From the NCBI GenBank assembly GCA_964384025.1, contig CAYLJJ010000072.1:1-38131 (forward strand): 38,131 nucleotides of DNA, read 5' to 3'. This document shows, in pieces, positions 16,972 through 25,661 of the stretch; the stretch's first letter is position 1; each line of letters begins with the position of its first letter. Both the position numbers and the translations under genes were made by a program. The notes under the pieces are model-generated. The model ran no database searches and was not told the DNA's origin. It saw only the letters and a list, made by a program, of their open reading frames with translations. Origin of the DNA: CAYLJJ01 sp964384025 (GTDB lineage: Bacteria > Myxococcota_A > Bradymonadia > UBA7976 > UBA1532).

Positions 16972-18159
16972 TTGAAGATTCTCTGTGAGGGCTGTGAAAA
17001 GCGGCTCTGGATTGGGCTTTGGCACTGCCCGAGCTGTGGAAAGCGACAGGAGCAGCTTCTCTCTATGGGTGCCTCTCTGCGGATCATTGAGGCTCCTCAG
17101 CCGATCCCTTGGTCCAGCGTAGAGAGCGCAGATCTTTTTCCTCTCTTTGGTGATCTGCTCCTACGCTCCGATCCAGAAGAGGCGATGCTCCTGCGTCCAG
17201 GTCAAGCTCCGCTCTACTTCAGCGCTTGGCAGGGAGATGAGGTGATCGCGGTGGATCGCTGGGTGGTGATCCGACGCGGAGATCATCTTCACATCCTCCC
17301 TGCGCCTCTCTTTCACCGAGGTCAACTGGAGCATTGCCCGATCTTAGAGCATTCTATGCCTCGCCCTGAGGAGACGGAGCGGCTCCTTGAGCGGGCTCAG
17401 CGGCTCCCTCAGCGTCAACTCCTCTCCTCCATCGCGCGGATAGACCGCTGCTTAGCGATCCTCTCTGATCAGGGGGGAGAGGTCCGTCTACGTGTGTTGG
17501 ATCTCAACTCTCAGGATCCTGAGCGACCCTGGTCTTCAGGCTTAAAGCTCCTCTTTGAGGCCAAGCTGCCCTCCGGCCCCTGGCATTTTGAGCGGGGCGC
17601 CAGCCCCGATGGGGGGCGTCTCCTTTTGGCTTCTGATCGGGAGTATGTGCTTCTGGAGGGGGCGCGTCGTCTGAGGCGCTACGCTGCTCCCGCGCAGCTC
17701 AAGTTGGGCGGCCTGATAGACACCGCCTTTGGTGTGATGCTCCTCAGCGAAGAGGATCAAGTTTGGCTGCAAATGGAGGATCAAGAGCCCCAGCTTTTGG
17801 AGGTTCCAGGTGTCCTAGAGGGTCTAGAGCGAACAGGAGAGGGGGATGAGCGCAGCGCTGTGGCTCGTATCGCTGGCGGTCGTCATCTCTTCAACCCTGC
17901 TGAGTTCTGCTTTGATCCTGATCCTCTCTATGGACCCAGCTGCAAGCGCCTAGAGCTGCTCCTCCCAGGAGGGATGATCTACCGCGCTGATGATCGAGAA
18001 ACGCTTCACCTGAGGACCCCCATCTGGGACGCTGCACTGCCCTTAAGGAGCCCCCGAGGCTTACCCCCCCGAGCCTGTTTAGAGGGTCCTCGGCTCTGGA
18101 TCCTCCTGCGAGAGGGTCCCTTTGCGCGCCTGCATCTCTTTGACGGTTTTGAGCTTTAG
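16972..18159 (+). CDS. Unknown protein with N-terminal zinc ribbon and repeated beta-strand (propeller-like) body
   Basis: 395 residues from a TTG at 16972 with GGAGG (16963-16967) upstream. The first 22 residues contain two CxxC pairs (C5/C8 and C19/C22), a zinc ribbon. The remainder has alternating short strands and turns (for example LHILPAPLF, VRLRVLDLNS, RLLLASDREYVLLEG, LWILLREG), resembling a beta-propeller without a recognisable repeat family. There is no signal peptide or TM segment, so it is cytoplasmic. It follows the serine acetyltransferase by 38 bases. Its stop codon overlaps that of the convergent CAP gene. I recognise no family and assign no function. Confidence 0.65.
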   Translation: MKILCEGCEKRLWIGLWHCPSCGKRQEQLLSMGASLRIIEAPQPIPWSSVESADLFPLFGDLLLRSDPEEAMLLRPGQAPLYFSAWQGDEVIAVDRWVVIRRGDHLHILPAPLFHRGQLEHCPILEHSMPRPEETERLLERAQRLPQRQLLSSIARIDRCLAILSDQGGEVRLRVLDLNSQDPERPWSSGLKLLFEAKLPSGPWHFERGASPDGGRLLLASDREYVLLEGARRLRRYAAPAQLKLGGLIDTAFGVMLLSEEDQVWLQMEDQEPQLLEVPGVLEGLERTGEGDERSAVARIAGGRHLFNPAEFCFDPDPLYGPSCKRLELLLPGGMIYRADDRETLHLRTPIWDAALPLRSPRGLPPRACLEGPRLWILLREGPFARLHLFDGFEL

Positions 18160-19805
18160 CCGCTCAGGAGCAGGAAGATATTGATATCGGAGCCCTCAAG
18201 GCTTCGATCCTGGATCAGGCCAACGCCCAGGCGTCGCGCCTGAGGCTCTAGGACCGCTTTCGGGATCTCAAATTGGGAGAGGAGGCTGATCTGTTGAAAG
18301 CTGGCCCCTGCCCAAACGGACCACTTGAGGGCTTCAAAGCGCTTTAGAGCAGCCTTGGGTGAAGGAGAAGCGCTGCCTGCTTCTTGAGTGGCGATCTTCT
18401 GAAGATCTGGACTGAACTTCAGAGCGGGCAGCCCTGCTCTCCTCCTCGCGGCGTGCAGCTGCGTTAGGATCTCAGCGCGCCCATGTTTGGGATCGATGAC
18501 CGGCGCGGGCAGACTGAAAATCTGGGTGATCCACCAGCGTCGTTTCCCGCTTTGGGCTCCAAAGATCCCCACCCCCACATCTGTAAACTCAGAAGAGAGG
18601 AGGTTTTGACGATGCCCCAAGCTGCGCATCAGCCCCGCTTGGGCATCAAAGAGGTTCTCATTGAGAGCTAGATTTTCGGCTGAAGCAGCGCTCTTTTCTC
18701 CTGCACGTCTCAGACGTTGGCTGAGATCCCCGCTTTGAGGAGAGCGATGTCCAAAGAAGCCCAAATCCCGCATCTCCTGGCTGTGGGCGCGTGCCAAGGC
18801 TCGCAGGCGAGGGCAAAGCTGAAGGGGAGGCAGGCCAAAGCGCCCCCGATCAGCATTAAGGAGGCGCAGAGCCTCAACCTCAGCTTGAGCCTGAGTCTGG
18901 ATCTTCTCTTCAAGAGGGGGAGCGGGGCTCTTATGCTCCAGGGGGAGAGGCGAGCCCACCCAGAGTTCAAGCTGGGCGAGGGGCTTGGGACCCAGGGCTG
19001 ACTCAGCGATCAGTTCTAGGGTGTAGCGCCCTGGAGAGAGACCCAGAAACTCCGCCTGAAAGCGCAGGCCCTCTCTCTTAAGGGGTAACTCTAAGAGCTT
19101 AAGCTGAGGATCCATCTGGAGCAGAGAAAGCTTGGTTGTGGCTCGCTTTAGCTCTCCGCTGATCTGCTGAGGCTGCCCAAGGGGGAGGCTGCGTGGCAGG
19201 GGATCAAGTTGGAGTTGTAGGGAGGCGGAGAGGAGGAAGATCTTGCGTTGGGCTCCCTCCCAGCGCTCCGCCAGCCCCCAAATGTGATCGACAGGGATCT
19301 CAGCCAACAGACGCTTTAAGGGCGCCTCTCCTCGCTCTCCTGTGCTGAGCAGCTTGCGTTGAACCCCCCAGACAGTAGCGCCCCCTGAGTCCAGGAGGAA
19401 GGCGAGGGCAGCGTCAGAGATGGGGCCCAGATCTCGATGCGCAAGGAGGGCTCGGGCAGCATAGCCCAGGCCGGGATCATAGCGGGGACCTGAGAGCAGA
19501 ACAGGATAGTGCGCCTCTTGGGGTTGCTGTTTTTGGAGAGCATAGCCCCGGGCAGGGGGTTCAGGGAGGCGCAGATGAAGCGAGGCGCTCTTGGGAGGCT
19601 TCAGCGAGGTAGGCGTGACCCCTGCTTCTACCGAAGAGGCATCTTGCTTCAGAGAGGGTACAGCGCCTGGAGCAGAGGGAGAGAGAACCTCTGTCTCCTG
19701 AGCATGCTCAGGGTGCTCACAGCTGCAGGGCGCAGGGAGAGAGAGCCAATAGAGCAGCCCAAGGAGCTGAAGCAGGGTGAGGAGATAGAAGAGGCTCTTG
19801 AGCAT
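18156..19805 (-). CDS. Membrane-anchored CAP (SCP/PR-1) domain protein
   Basis: 549 residues. A single N-terminal hydrophobic segment (~4-24) ends near a CSC and can act as an anchor or uncleaved signal. A Ser/Pro-rich linker (~30-95) and an unassigned region with beta-sandwich character (~100-285) follow. The CAP domain is at ~310-445: EALRLLNADRGRFGLPPL, HSQEMRDLGFFGHRSP (CAP His and Glu region), AENLALN, MRSLGHRQNLL and FTDVGVGIF. After it comes a partial second copy of the CAP N-terminal helices (LTQLHAARRRAGLPALKFS, ~465). Bacterial CAP proteins are secreted envelope proteins, mostly of unknown activity. It is divergent from the cluster starting at 19881 and convergent with the zinc-ribbon gene. 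Confidence 0.85.
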   Translation of the reverse strand: MLKSLFYLLTLLQLLGLLYWLSLPAPCSCEHPEHAQETEVLSPSAPGAVPSLKQDASSVEAGVTPTSLKPPKSASLHLRLPEPPARGYALQKQQPQEAHYPVLLSGPRYDPGLGYAARALLAHRDLGPISDAALAFLLDSGGATVWGVQRKLLSTGERGEAPLKRLLAEIPVDHIWGLAERWEGAQRKIFLLSASLQLQLDPLPRSLPLGQPQQISGELKRATTKLSLLQMDPQLKLLELPLKREGLRFQAEFLGLSPGRYTLELIAESALGPKPLAQLELWVGSPLPLEHKSPAPPLEEKIQTQAQAEVEALRLLNADRGRFGLPPLQLCPRLRALARAHSQEMRDLGFFGHRSPQSGDLSQRLRRAGEKSAASAENLALNENLFDAQAGLMRSLGHRQNLLSSEFTDVGVGIFGAQSGKRRWWITQIFSLPAPVIDPKHGRAEILTQLHAARRRAGLPALKFSPDLQKIATQEAGSASPSPKAALKRFEALKWSVWAGASFQQISLLSQFEIPKAVLEPQARRLGVGLIQDRSLEGSDINIFLLLSG

Positions 19806-19880
19806 AACTCCGCTCTTGACAAGTTCAAATCGTCAGGGTCAGTCTGAATATTCTATGCGCAGGGGGAAGGAGAGAGCACG

Positions 19881-20729
19881 ATGAATAAGCGCTGTTGTAT
19901 AGTTCTTTTATCCACGCTGTTTCTAGGATGTAAACCGGAACCCGTTAAAACAACTTCAGCTGCACTTCCCATCCTCCCTCTTGATGAAAGCATCTCGGTC
20001 ATAGATTCTAGTTTACTCAAAGATCCTGACCGTATCCGCACAGCTCAAAATCGTCAACAGCCCCTACTTCTACTCTCGAAAGATAAAGATGGACGCCTGA
20101 ATTGGGAGGGAGGGTTTTTGGAAGATGGTGGTTTTGGAATTATTGGTGGATCGAAAAGAAATTACACAGAGGGTCCATTGATCCTGGGAGATGCTCCTAT
20201 ACTCATCGCGATAGGGGCTCATAACTGTCCTCCTTGTGTCGATGAATTGGGTGAGCTTATGGATCTGGCTCGGAGCCTGCGACGACGCTTCCAAATCCGC
20301 TTTCTCTTTATCCCTGCTGATGGGGCTTCCAGAAAGTATGCCCTCATAGGCTCTATTCAACGCCTCTTCGCCAAGTACAATCAGGGTCAGGGAGAAGCAG
20401 CCAAGCTCAAGCCCTTTCCTTGGATGGAGTTTCGCTCAGACTCCAACCTCTCTTGGCTTGACCTCCTTGAAGATGCCGCGAAGCGCTCTCCTGGACCTTC
20501 TTTTAAAGCAGGAGAGATCCCAGCGCTGTTACTGTTGGATCGATGTGGTGGTGTTCAGCTGGTGGCTCAGGGTCGTTTGACTCGAAAGATGGCTACTGCT
20601 CTAGAATCACAACTTGAAATCTTGAGAAAAAATCTCTCGATTTGGCCGACATGGTTAGGAGATCTAGGAAGCAAAAATCGCGATGTTTTCACTGACTTAA
20701 AGGCAGAGGAGCTTCGCTGTCCAAGATGA
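19881..20729 (+). CDS. Thioredoxin-like lipoprotein (CPPC)
   Basis: 282 residues. The N terminus has a signal with a lipobox-like FLGC (C17), so it is probably membrane-anchored on the periplasmic side. Residues ~95-200 look like a TlpA/thioredoxin fold: PILIAIGAHNCPPCVDELGELMDL gives a strand, the CPPC active site at 116-119 and the following helix, then FQIRFLFIPADG. The cis-Pro position is probably in EIPALLLLD (~214). A thiol-disulfide role is inferred. The ribosome site AAGGAGAG precedes the ATG. It opens the FHA/PP2C/vWA/tubulin-like cluster and overlaps the next gene by four bases, so it belongs to that operon. Confidence 0.75.
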   Translation: MNKRCCIVLLSTLFLGCKPEPVKTTSAALPILPLDESISVIDSSLLKDPDRIRTAQNRQQPLLLLSKDKDGRLNWEGGFLEDGGFGIIGGSKRNYTEGPLILGDAPILIAIGAHNCPPCVDELGELMDLARSLRRRFQIRFLFIPADGASRKYALIGSIQRLFAKYNQGQGEAAKLKPFPWMEFRSDSNLSWLDLLEDAAKRSPGPSFKAGEIPALLLLDRCGGVQLVAQGRLTRKMATALESQLEILRKNLSIWPTWLGDLGSKNRDVFTDLKAEELRCPR

Positions 20730-21022
20730 GAGATGAACAGGACTTTAGCAAGCTCTGCCCCTTCTGTTTAGAGTTTCGTCGTGGCGTTTGTTGGCACCCT
20801 GAATGCCCCTATGGCCCAACTGAGAGTTCTACCTCTCTCAGGGTTCCCGATCCTGAAGACACCCGACCCAGCGTGCAGAGCCAGCGCAGCTCTAGAAGCG
20901 CTCAGGAGCAAAAGAAACAGAGCCCTCCGATCCCGCCTGTCATCAGCCGGGCTGGGCTCAAGATAACTCCTCAATCCCCTCCACCCATCCCGCTTCAGGC
21001 CAGAGGCCCCAAGGTCAAGTGA
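20726..21022 (+). CDS. Small protein with paired Cys motif and Pro/Ser-rich tail
   Basis: 98 residues. CPFC (C11/C14) and CWHPEC (C22/C27) near the N terminus can form one zinc-binding site. The rest is a disordered Ser/Gln/Pro-rich tail ending in basic residues. There is no signal peptide, so the tail probably faces the cytoplasm. It overlaps the Trx-like gene (ATGA) and the FHA gene (TGATG), which supports it as a true gene despite its size. It may be a small adaptor whose tail is a kinase target (Ser/Thr-rich), but this is inference. Confidence 0.6.
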   Translation: MRDEQDFSKLCPFCLEFRRGVCWHPECPYGPTESSTSLRVPDPEDTRPSVQSQRSSRSAQEQKKQSPPIPPVISRAGLKITPQSPPPIPLQARGPKVK

Positions 21023-21696
21023 TGAGCCCTGGCCGATCCGTAAAGGGACTCTTCTCTCTCCTCGTTGGCTCTGCTCCTTTACTCTCTTGGGGGCTGCTTT
21101 GCCACTTTGAGCTGAATCAACGCCTCTTGGGGCCTGAGGCGAGCCCCAGGGCTCAGGCGTTGTTGCTTCTGCCCAGCCTCGCTTTGGCCGGGGGGATCCT
21201 GCTCTGGATCGCCTGGGGGCGCCTGCAAAATTTGGAGGCGCGCTGGCGCCCCGAGCTGAATCATTCTGAAGAGGAGAAGCTGCCCAAGCCGCCCTCTTTC
21301 TCCAACCCAACACTCGCTCCGAGAACAAAGGCCATCATCTCTCTAAACCTAGAGAGCGGAGTTGCTTATCCACGCTGGTATTTGTGTTGGGACGCAGGCG
21401 GCTTAGGGCAAGGGAAGGTGGCGCTGCCCTGGGGAGAGGCGATCCTCTTAGGGCGCGCCTCTGAGAGCCACTTGCAGGTTCAGTTGGAGCAGCTGAGCAA
21501 GCGGCATCTACAGTTTGACGTACGTGATGGAGAGGTGAGCGTCATGGATCTGGGCTCACGCAACGGGAGCTGGCTCAAAGAGGAGCAGGGAGAGAGGAGA
21601 CGCTTGGAGCCTGGATCTCCTGAACCCTTCAACCTTCGACAGGAGCTGCTGCTCTCTGAGCCTCCTGTGATTCGCCTTCGCCTGGAGGCTCAATGA
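21022..21696 (+). CDS. Membrane FHA-domain protein
   Basis: 224 residues from the ATG at 21022; a GTG one codon upstream is also possible. Two TM helices (residues ~8-30 and ~40-65) form a hairpin, leaving a cytoplasmic linker and an FHA domain at ~120-205: ILLGRASESHLQ, QLSKRHLQFDVR and VMDLGSRNGSWL. Gly-Arg, Ser/Lys-Arg-His and Asn-Gly are the classical FHA residues for phosphothreonine binding and are all present. It would read phosphorylation written by the kinase at 33678 and removed by the phosphatase that follows. It overlaps the PP2C gene by four bases. Confidence 0.85.
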   Translation: MSPGRSVKGLFSLLVGSAPLLSWGLLCHFELNQRLLGPEASPRAQALLLLPSLALAGGILLWIAWGRLQNLEARWRPELNHSEEEKLPKPPSFSNPTLAPRTKAIISLNLESGVAYPRWYLCWDAGGLGQGKVALPWGEAILLGRASESHLQVQLEQLSKRHLQFDVRDGEVSVMDLGSRNGSWLKEEQGERRRLEPGSPEPFNLRQELLLSEPPVIRLRLEAQ

Positions 21697-23042
21697 AGCG
21701 GATCGCTGGAGCGGGGGCCTCTCATGTAGGGGCACGAGGCTATCATGAAGACCGTTGGGCCCTCGCTGAAGGCCCCTGGGGCGCCATCGCTGCTCTGGCT
21801 GATGGGATTTCGAATCCTCAAGGAGATGGCCAGCGTGGTGCATCCTCGGCGGTCGCTGAGTTGGCTTGTGGAGCCTTTGTAGAAGAGGTCTGCTTGGCGC
21901 TCCCCCAACGAGGTCCTCAGGGCGCACTACTGGCGGGCTATGAGCGCGCTGTTCGACAGGCTTGGAGCTTCGCCCAGAGAGATCCTGGCGGAGCCAGCTT
22001 TTTGGGAATCCTCTTTGAGCCTGGGGGGCGAATCTGGTCTCTCAAGGTGGGAGATTGCCGCGCCTGGGGTTTCTTTCCCAAGGAGGGAGGCTGGCGAGAT
22101 CTAGGGCCAGATGATGATGTGGGCGGCGATGGAGGGCTGAGCCGCTGGCTGGGGATCTCTCCAGAGTCTCTGGACACTCCAGAGATTCGCCAAGCTTCAG
22201 GCTGTGAGGCCCTGGCCATGGGCAGCGATGGTCTCTATCGCTGTGCTGGCTCAGAGCGGGCCTTTTTGGAGCGCTTGTTGGAGAGCCATCAGGGGGTTCA
22301 ATCTTCCTTTGAGCGGGCTCAAGCTTTGGTGAATTACGCTCGCCGACAGGGAGAGCGTGATAACATCACCGCTCTGTTTCTTCAGCGCAGCACTCAAGAT
22401 ACCTTGGCTATCTGGAAGAGTCTGCTCCTCTTTCTCCTGGGTGTTCTCTTGGGAGGAGCGATGGTGTGGATGCTCAAGGGGAGCGCTCCGCTTGACCCCC
22501 TTCCCGTCCAAGAGCAGGGCTCGACTCAGGGCAAACCAGATCTGGAGAGAGGCTCTGCTCCTGCTCCAGACAGGAATGTTAAACTTGCCCGCCTTAATCA
22601 GGATGAGGGCCTTGAGTTCGATCTGGGCAAGGGGCTTGATTTGGAACAGATCTCCACGAGCGCTAAAGGCCAACTGGAGCAGGCTGAACATCGGCCCTCA
22701 TCTGATGCGAAGCTGCTCTGGTGGCCTCGTCTGGCCCTCAGCCTGAAGCTTCATTGCCCTGCCTCAGCTCAGGATCAGCTTCAGCTCGCCTTTGTTCCAG
22801 AGGCTCTAGAAGCGGATCTCAGCGTAGGCGCCCTTCTAAAAGACTGGGGGCAGCGTTGTACCCAAGCCCTGAACGCTCAGGCCGTTCCCCTTGATGAGTT
22901 GCCGGGGCGTTGGTGGCGTCTCAAGGGTGCTTCAAACAACCCGCGTTGGGGAGCAGCTCTCCCCTGCCTCTCTATTATCCGACCCATCGGGCCTGAGAGC
23001 TGCTTGCTTCACTGTGATCCCCAGGGAGGTTGTCGACCATGA
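21693..23042 (+). CDS. Membrane-anchored PP2C-type Ser/Thr phosphatase
   Basis: 449 residues. The N-terminal PP2C domain (~1-232) has the metal-binding residues: E19-D20 (GYHEDRWA), D37-G38 (ALADGIS), D179 (MGSDGLY) and D223 (ERDNITA). A TM helix at ~240-262 is followed by an extracytoplasmic C-terminal region of ~185 residues with six cysteines, which has no recognised fold. The arrangement resembles Stp-like phosphatases but with a large outer domain that could gate activity. It probably reverses phosphorylation by the kinase at 33678. It overlaps the FHA gene upstream and the vWA gene downstream by four bases each. Confidence 0.88.
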   Translation: MKRIAGAGASHVGARGYHEDRWALAEGPWGAIAALADGISNPQGDGQRGASSAVAELACGAFVEEVCLALPQRGPQGALLAGYERAVRQAWSFAQRDPGGASFLGILFEPGGRIWSLKVGDCRAWGFFPKEGGWRDLGPDDDVGGDGGLSRWLGISPESLDTPEIRQASGCEALAMGSDGLYRCAGSERAFLERLLESHQGVQSSFERAQALVNYARRQGERDNITALFLQRSTQDTLAIWKSLLLFLLGVLLGGAMVWMLKGSAPLDPLPVQEQGSTQGKPDLERGSAPAPDRNVKLARLNQDEGLEFDLGKGLDLEQISTSAKGQLEQAEHRPSSDAKLLWWPRLALSLKLHCPASAQDQLQLAFVPEALEADLSVGALLKDWGQRCTQALNAQAVPLDELPGRWWRLKGASNNPRWGAALPCLSIIRPIGPESCLLHCDPQGGCRP

Positions 23043-25636
23043 GGGCAGCGCTCCTTATCCTCCTCCTTGCGCTCCCTTGCTCAGGGCGTGACTTTCATCA
23101 GATCCTAGAGCTTGATGACTCTGGTTCTATGGAGCAAAGCGACACTCCCAATGATCCCCACGGCTTCGCTTTGGCGGTCCCCCTCCTCTTTCAGCGACTC
23201 CTGGTGAAACAGGGGCGGGGGCGCCTGGAGATCTTCACCGCCAGCTCTCCCACAGCCCTCACTCCCTCTCAGTATGGCCAATACACCCGCACTGGAGGGC
23301 GAGCCTACTGGCTTGAACCGCCACTCCAAGCGGCGCGCCGCTCCTCAGCAAAGGAGGTCTCTCTCCTCCTCTTGACCGATGGAGAGGATCACGGCAAAGC
23401 TTTGGATCTACAGCAGATCCAAAGCTTGGGCGCTCAGATCAAGTTCTCCTGTGTGATCCTTAAGCGGAAAATCCCTGAGATCTGTAAGGGGCGGGCGGTC
23501 AGCGCTCAGAGCGGCTTAGGGCTGATGAAGGCGATGGCCAGTCACTTGGCTCGCAGCATGGAGAGCCTGCCCAAATGGGGCAGTCTGAGCCCTCAAAGCC
23601 CCACCATCTCTATCCAGGTTGGACGCCTTGTACGAGCGGTGCATGTGATGCTGGTGGGGCAAAGCTCAGGGATCTCTTTTAAGGCTCAACTTCAAGATGA
23701 GCAGGGTCGCCTTTACAGCGAACCCGTGGAGCAGACTCGCCAGATGCTCAGGGGCCCTCTCTATCTACAGACCCTGAGTGCAGCTCACGATCCCAAGCGC
23801 GCTGACGAATGGCTGCTCTCCCTTCTACCAGGCGCAGAAGGAGAGGTGGTTTATGGGATCATCCTAGAGTATGACCTTGGACTGGAGCTGATCACCCCCG
23901 CTCAAGTTGGGCTCTTTGATGGAAAGTTTGAGCTGCGCGCTCATCTATTACACCACAGTTCCAAGACTCACGCTCAAGCTCAGGAGTTTATCGACTACTA
24001 TCAGCTTCAGCCCAGCCTAGAACTGAAAGAAAATGGACAGGAACGCAGCATTCCGATGCATTTTGATGCATCAGGGTGGGCGCGGCTGGAATTGGAGCCT
24101 AAAGCTCTAGGGCTTATCTCGATGCGGGCAAACTTGACGGGGACCCAAGTTGCTCTACGCTCTCCTCTCGAACAGACCGAGGTGCTGAGCCATCTTAGCC
24201 TTAAGTTAAAGCCTCTACCTTCTCAAGTGCTTCTGCGTAAAGGAAAGATCGACACAGAGGCGATCCTGCTCCATAAGGGGCAGCCTGTCCCCACCGATTT
24301 CCTTAAGCGTCACCGCCTTCGGCTCAACTTAGAGGCTCAATATCGCTGTGAGCGCAAAGCCTGCCCTCCTGTTCGGTTGCCCATGGAACTGGAGAAGGGC
24401 GTCCAAGTTCCTTTCTCAGACGCAGGCCAACTCAGGCTTCAGGCTCACTTGAAGGGAGATGGGCTTCAGATCCACTCTGACGAGCGGGAAACTGAGATCA
24501 TCCATCTTCCTTGGGCGAGTCCCAAGTTGGATTTGCAAGATTGGGTCTTTGAACAGCGAGAGATGCGCCTTAGTTTAAAGGCCCTGGATGGAGAGCAAAG
24601 AGAGCCCCTCTCAGAGCAGGAGCTGATCAGCTCAGGGGTTGAACTGGAGCTGATCATTGATGGCACACCGCAGCACCTCCCTCGGCAAGGGAACCATTTT
24701 GAGCTGCGATTTAACACCGGAGCGCCTCGACAAGCACAGCTCTATCTGCGAATTCGATCTCCAAAGGGGAGGATAGAGGGACCGATCCATACACTGGAGG
24801 TGGTGCCTGACGCTTATGTAAGGCTGCCGCCTATTTTGGACTTTGGCCCCCTGCGTTCAGGTTGCCAAGCTGAAGCTCACTGTCAAACTTTGGACTTCGG
24901 TGGAAGCCAGAGCTTAGAAGGGCTTCTGTTGCGCGTAGAGCGCCTCTCTGGCTGGTCTGATCTGGAGCTTCAGCTCCTCCATGAGCAGCGCTCAGAGCAG
25001 CTTGAGGTTGGGAGCACCCTGGATCTTCGCTATCAGAGCGCCCTGCCTCTTCAGATCTGCTATCGAGCCCCTGACTGCCAACGGCCTCCAGAGGAGCCCT
25101 CTGCGTTCCTGAAGATCAGCCCCATCGATCCCCGACTTCAAGATCCTCAGAGAGCTGGGCAGAGCCTTATGAGCGCTCAGGTAAAGGCCAACACATGGTG
25201 GGAGTGCCATCTTTGGTGGCTCCTGCTCCTCAACGGAGCTTTGATGCTGCTCCTGTGGATTTATGGCTTGACCAGCCCCGCCGCCTTCTCCTCTAGCGCT
25301 ATGCTGCGAGTGGCCAATAAAGAGTCGATGCTGAGGCGCGATCCAGGGCGCCCGCTGCGCTCCCTGCCGGGGGGACGCCGAGGCTTCTATCGTGAGGCTC
25401 GCTGCTGCTTTGATCCCAGCGGCTACACGCCCTCTTGTCGTCGAGGACATATCCTCCAGCTCCGCGCTGAGGTGGGGTATCAGATCCGGGTGATCTCGAG
25501 GGGCAGCCAGATTGAGCGCCGCTCTCGAGGACGGTGGATCGACATCAGCAAAGGGACAGAGGGAGCAGAGCGACTGCTGATGCCCAACGCCATCTATCGG
25601 GTCAATCAGGCATTTTTCTTTGAGTTGAGCCTCTGA
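23039..25636 (+). CDS. Exported, membrane-anchored von Willebrand factor A domain protein
   Basis: 865 residues from the ATG at 23039, which overlaps the PP2C stop (ATGA); a TTG at 23030 lies upstream. A signal peptide (1-~16) is followed directly by a vWA domain (~19-175) with a MIDAS DxSxS at D26-S28-S30 (LDDSGSM) and LLTDGEDHG near 117. A long beta-rich extracytoplasmic region (~190-715) carries cysteines in close pairs (YRCERKAC, SGCQAEAHC, CYRAPDC). A TM helix lies at ~722-745, and a basic cytoplasmic domain of ~115 residues ends the protein (RGRWIDISKGTE, NAIYRVNQAFFFEL). It could bind a periplasmic metal-dependent ligand and signal inwards to the tubulin-like protein encoded 25 bases downstream (inference). 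Confidence 0.82.
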   Translation: MRAALLILLLALPCSGRDFHQILELDDSGSMEQSDTPNDPHGFALAVPLLFQRLLVKQGRGRLEIFTASSPTALTPSQYGQYTRTGGRAYWLEPPLQAARRSSAKEVSLLLLTDGEDHGKALDLQQIQSLGAQIKFSCVILKRKIPEICKGRAVSAQSGLGLMKAMASHLARSMESLPKWGSLSPQSPTISIQVGRLVRAVHVMLVGQSSGISFKAQLQDEQGRLYSEPVEQTRQMLRGPLYLQTLSAAHDPKRADEWLLSLLPGAEGEVVYGIILEYDLGLELITPAQVGLFDGKFELRAHLLHHSSKTHAQAQEFIDYYQLQPSLELKENGQERSIPMHFDASGWARLELEPKALGLISMRANLTGTQVALRSPLEQTEVLSHLSLKLKPLPSQVLLRKGKIDTEAILLHKGQPVPTDFLKRHRLRLNLEAQYRCERKACPPVRLPMELEKGVQVPFSDAGQLRLQAHLKGDGLQIHSDERETEIIHLPWASPKLDLQDWVFEQREMRLSLKALDGEQREPLSEQELISSGVELELIIDGTPQHLPRQGNHFELRFNTGAPRQAQLYLRIRSPKGRIEGPIHTLEVVPDAYVRLPPILDFGPLRSGCQAEAHCQTLDFGGSQSLEGLLLRVERLSGWSDLELQLLHEQRSEQLEVGSTLDLRYQSALPLQICYRAPDCQRPPEEPSAFLKISPIDPRLQDPQRAGQSLMSAQVKANTWWECHLWWLLLLNGALMLLLWIYGLTSPAAFSSSAMLRVANKESMLRRDPGRPLRSLPGGRRGFYREARCCFDPSGYTPSCRRGHILQLRAEVGYQIRVISRGSQIERRSRGRWIDISKGTEGAERLLMPNAIYRVNQAFFFELSL

Positions 25637-25661
25637 AACTGAACCACGACGGGAGAGATCT

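Noticed and set aside
19816..19821. TTGACA as promoter of the Trx-like lipoprotein gene
   Set aside because: The matching -10 position reads TCAGTC; the nearest TATTCT is 27 bases away, too far for sigma-70.
20768..21328. Minus-strand frame of 186 codons
   Set aside because: It lies opposite the small Cys-motif gene and the FHA gene, both supported by motifs and overlapping starts; its translation is Arg/Pro/Ser-rich with no motif.
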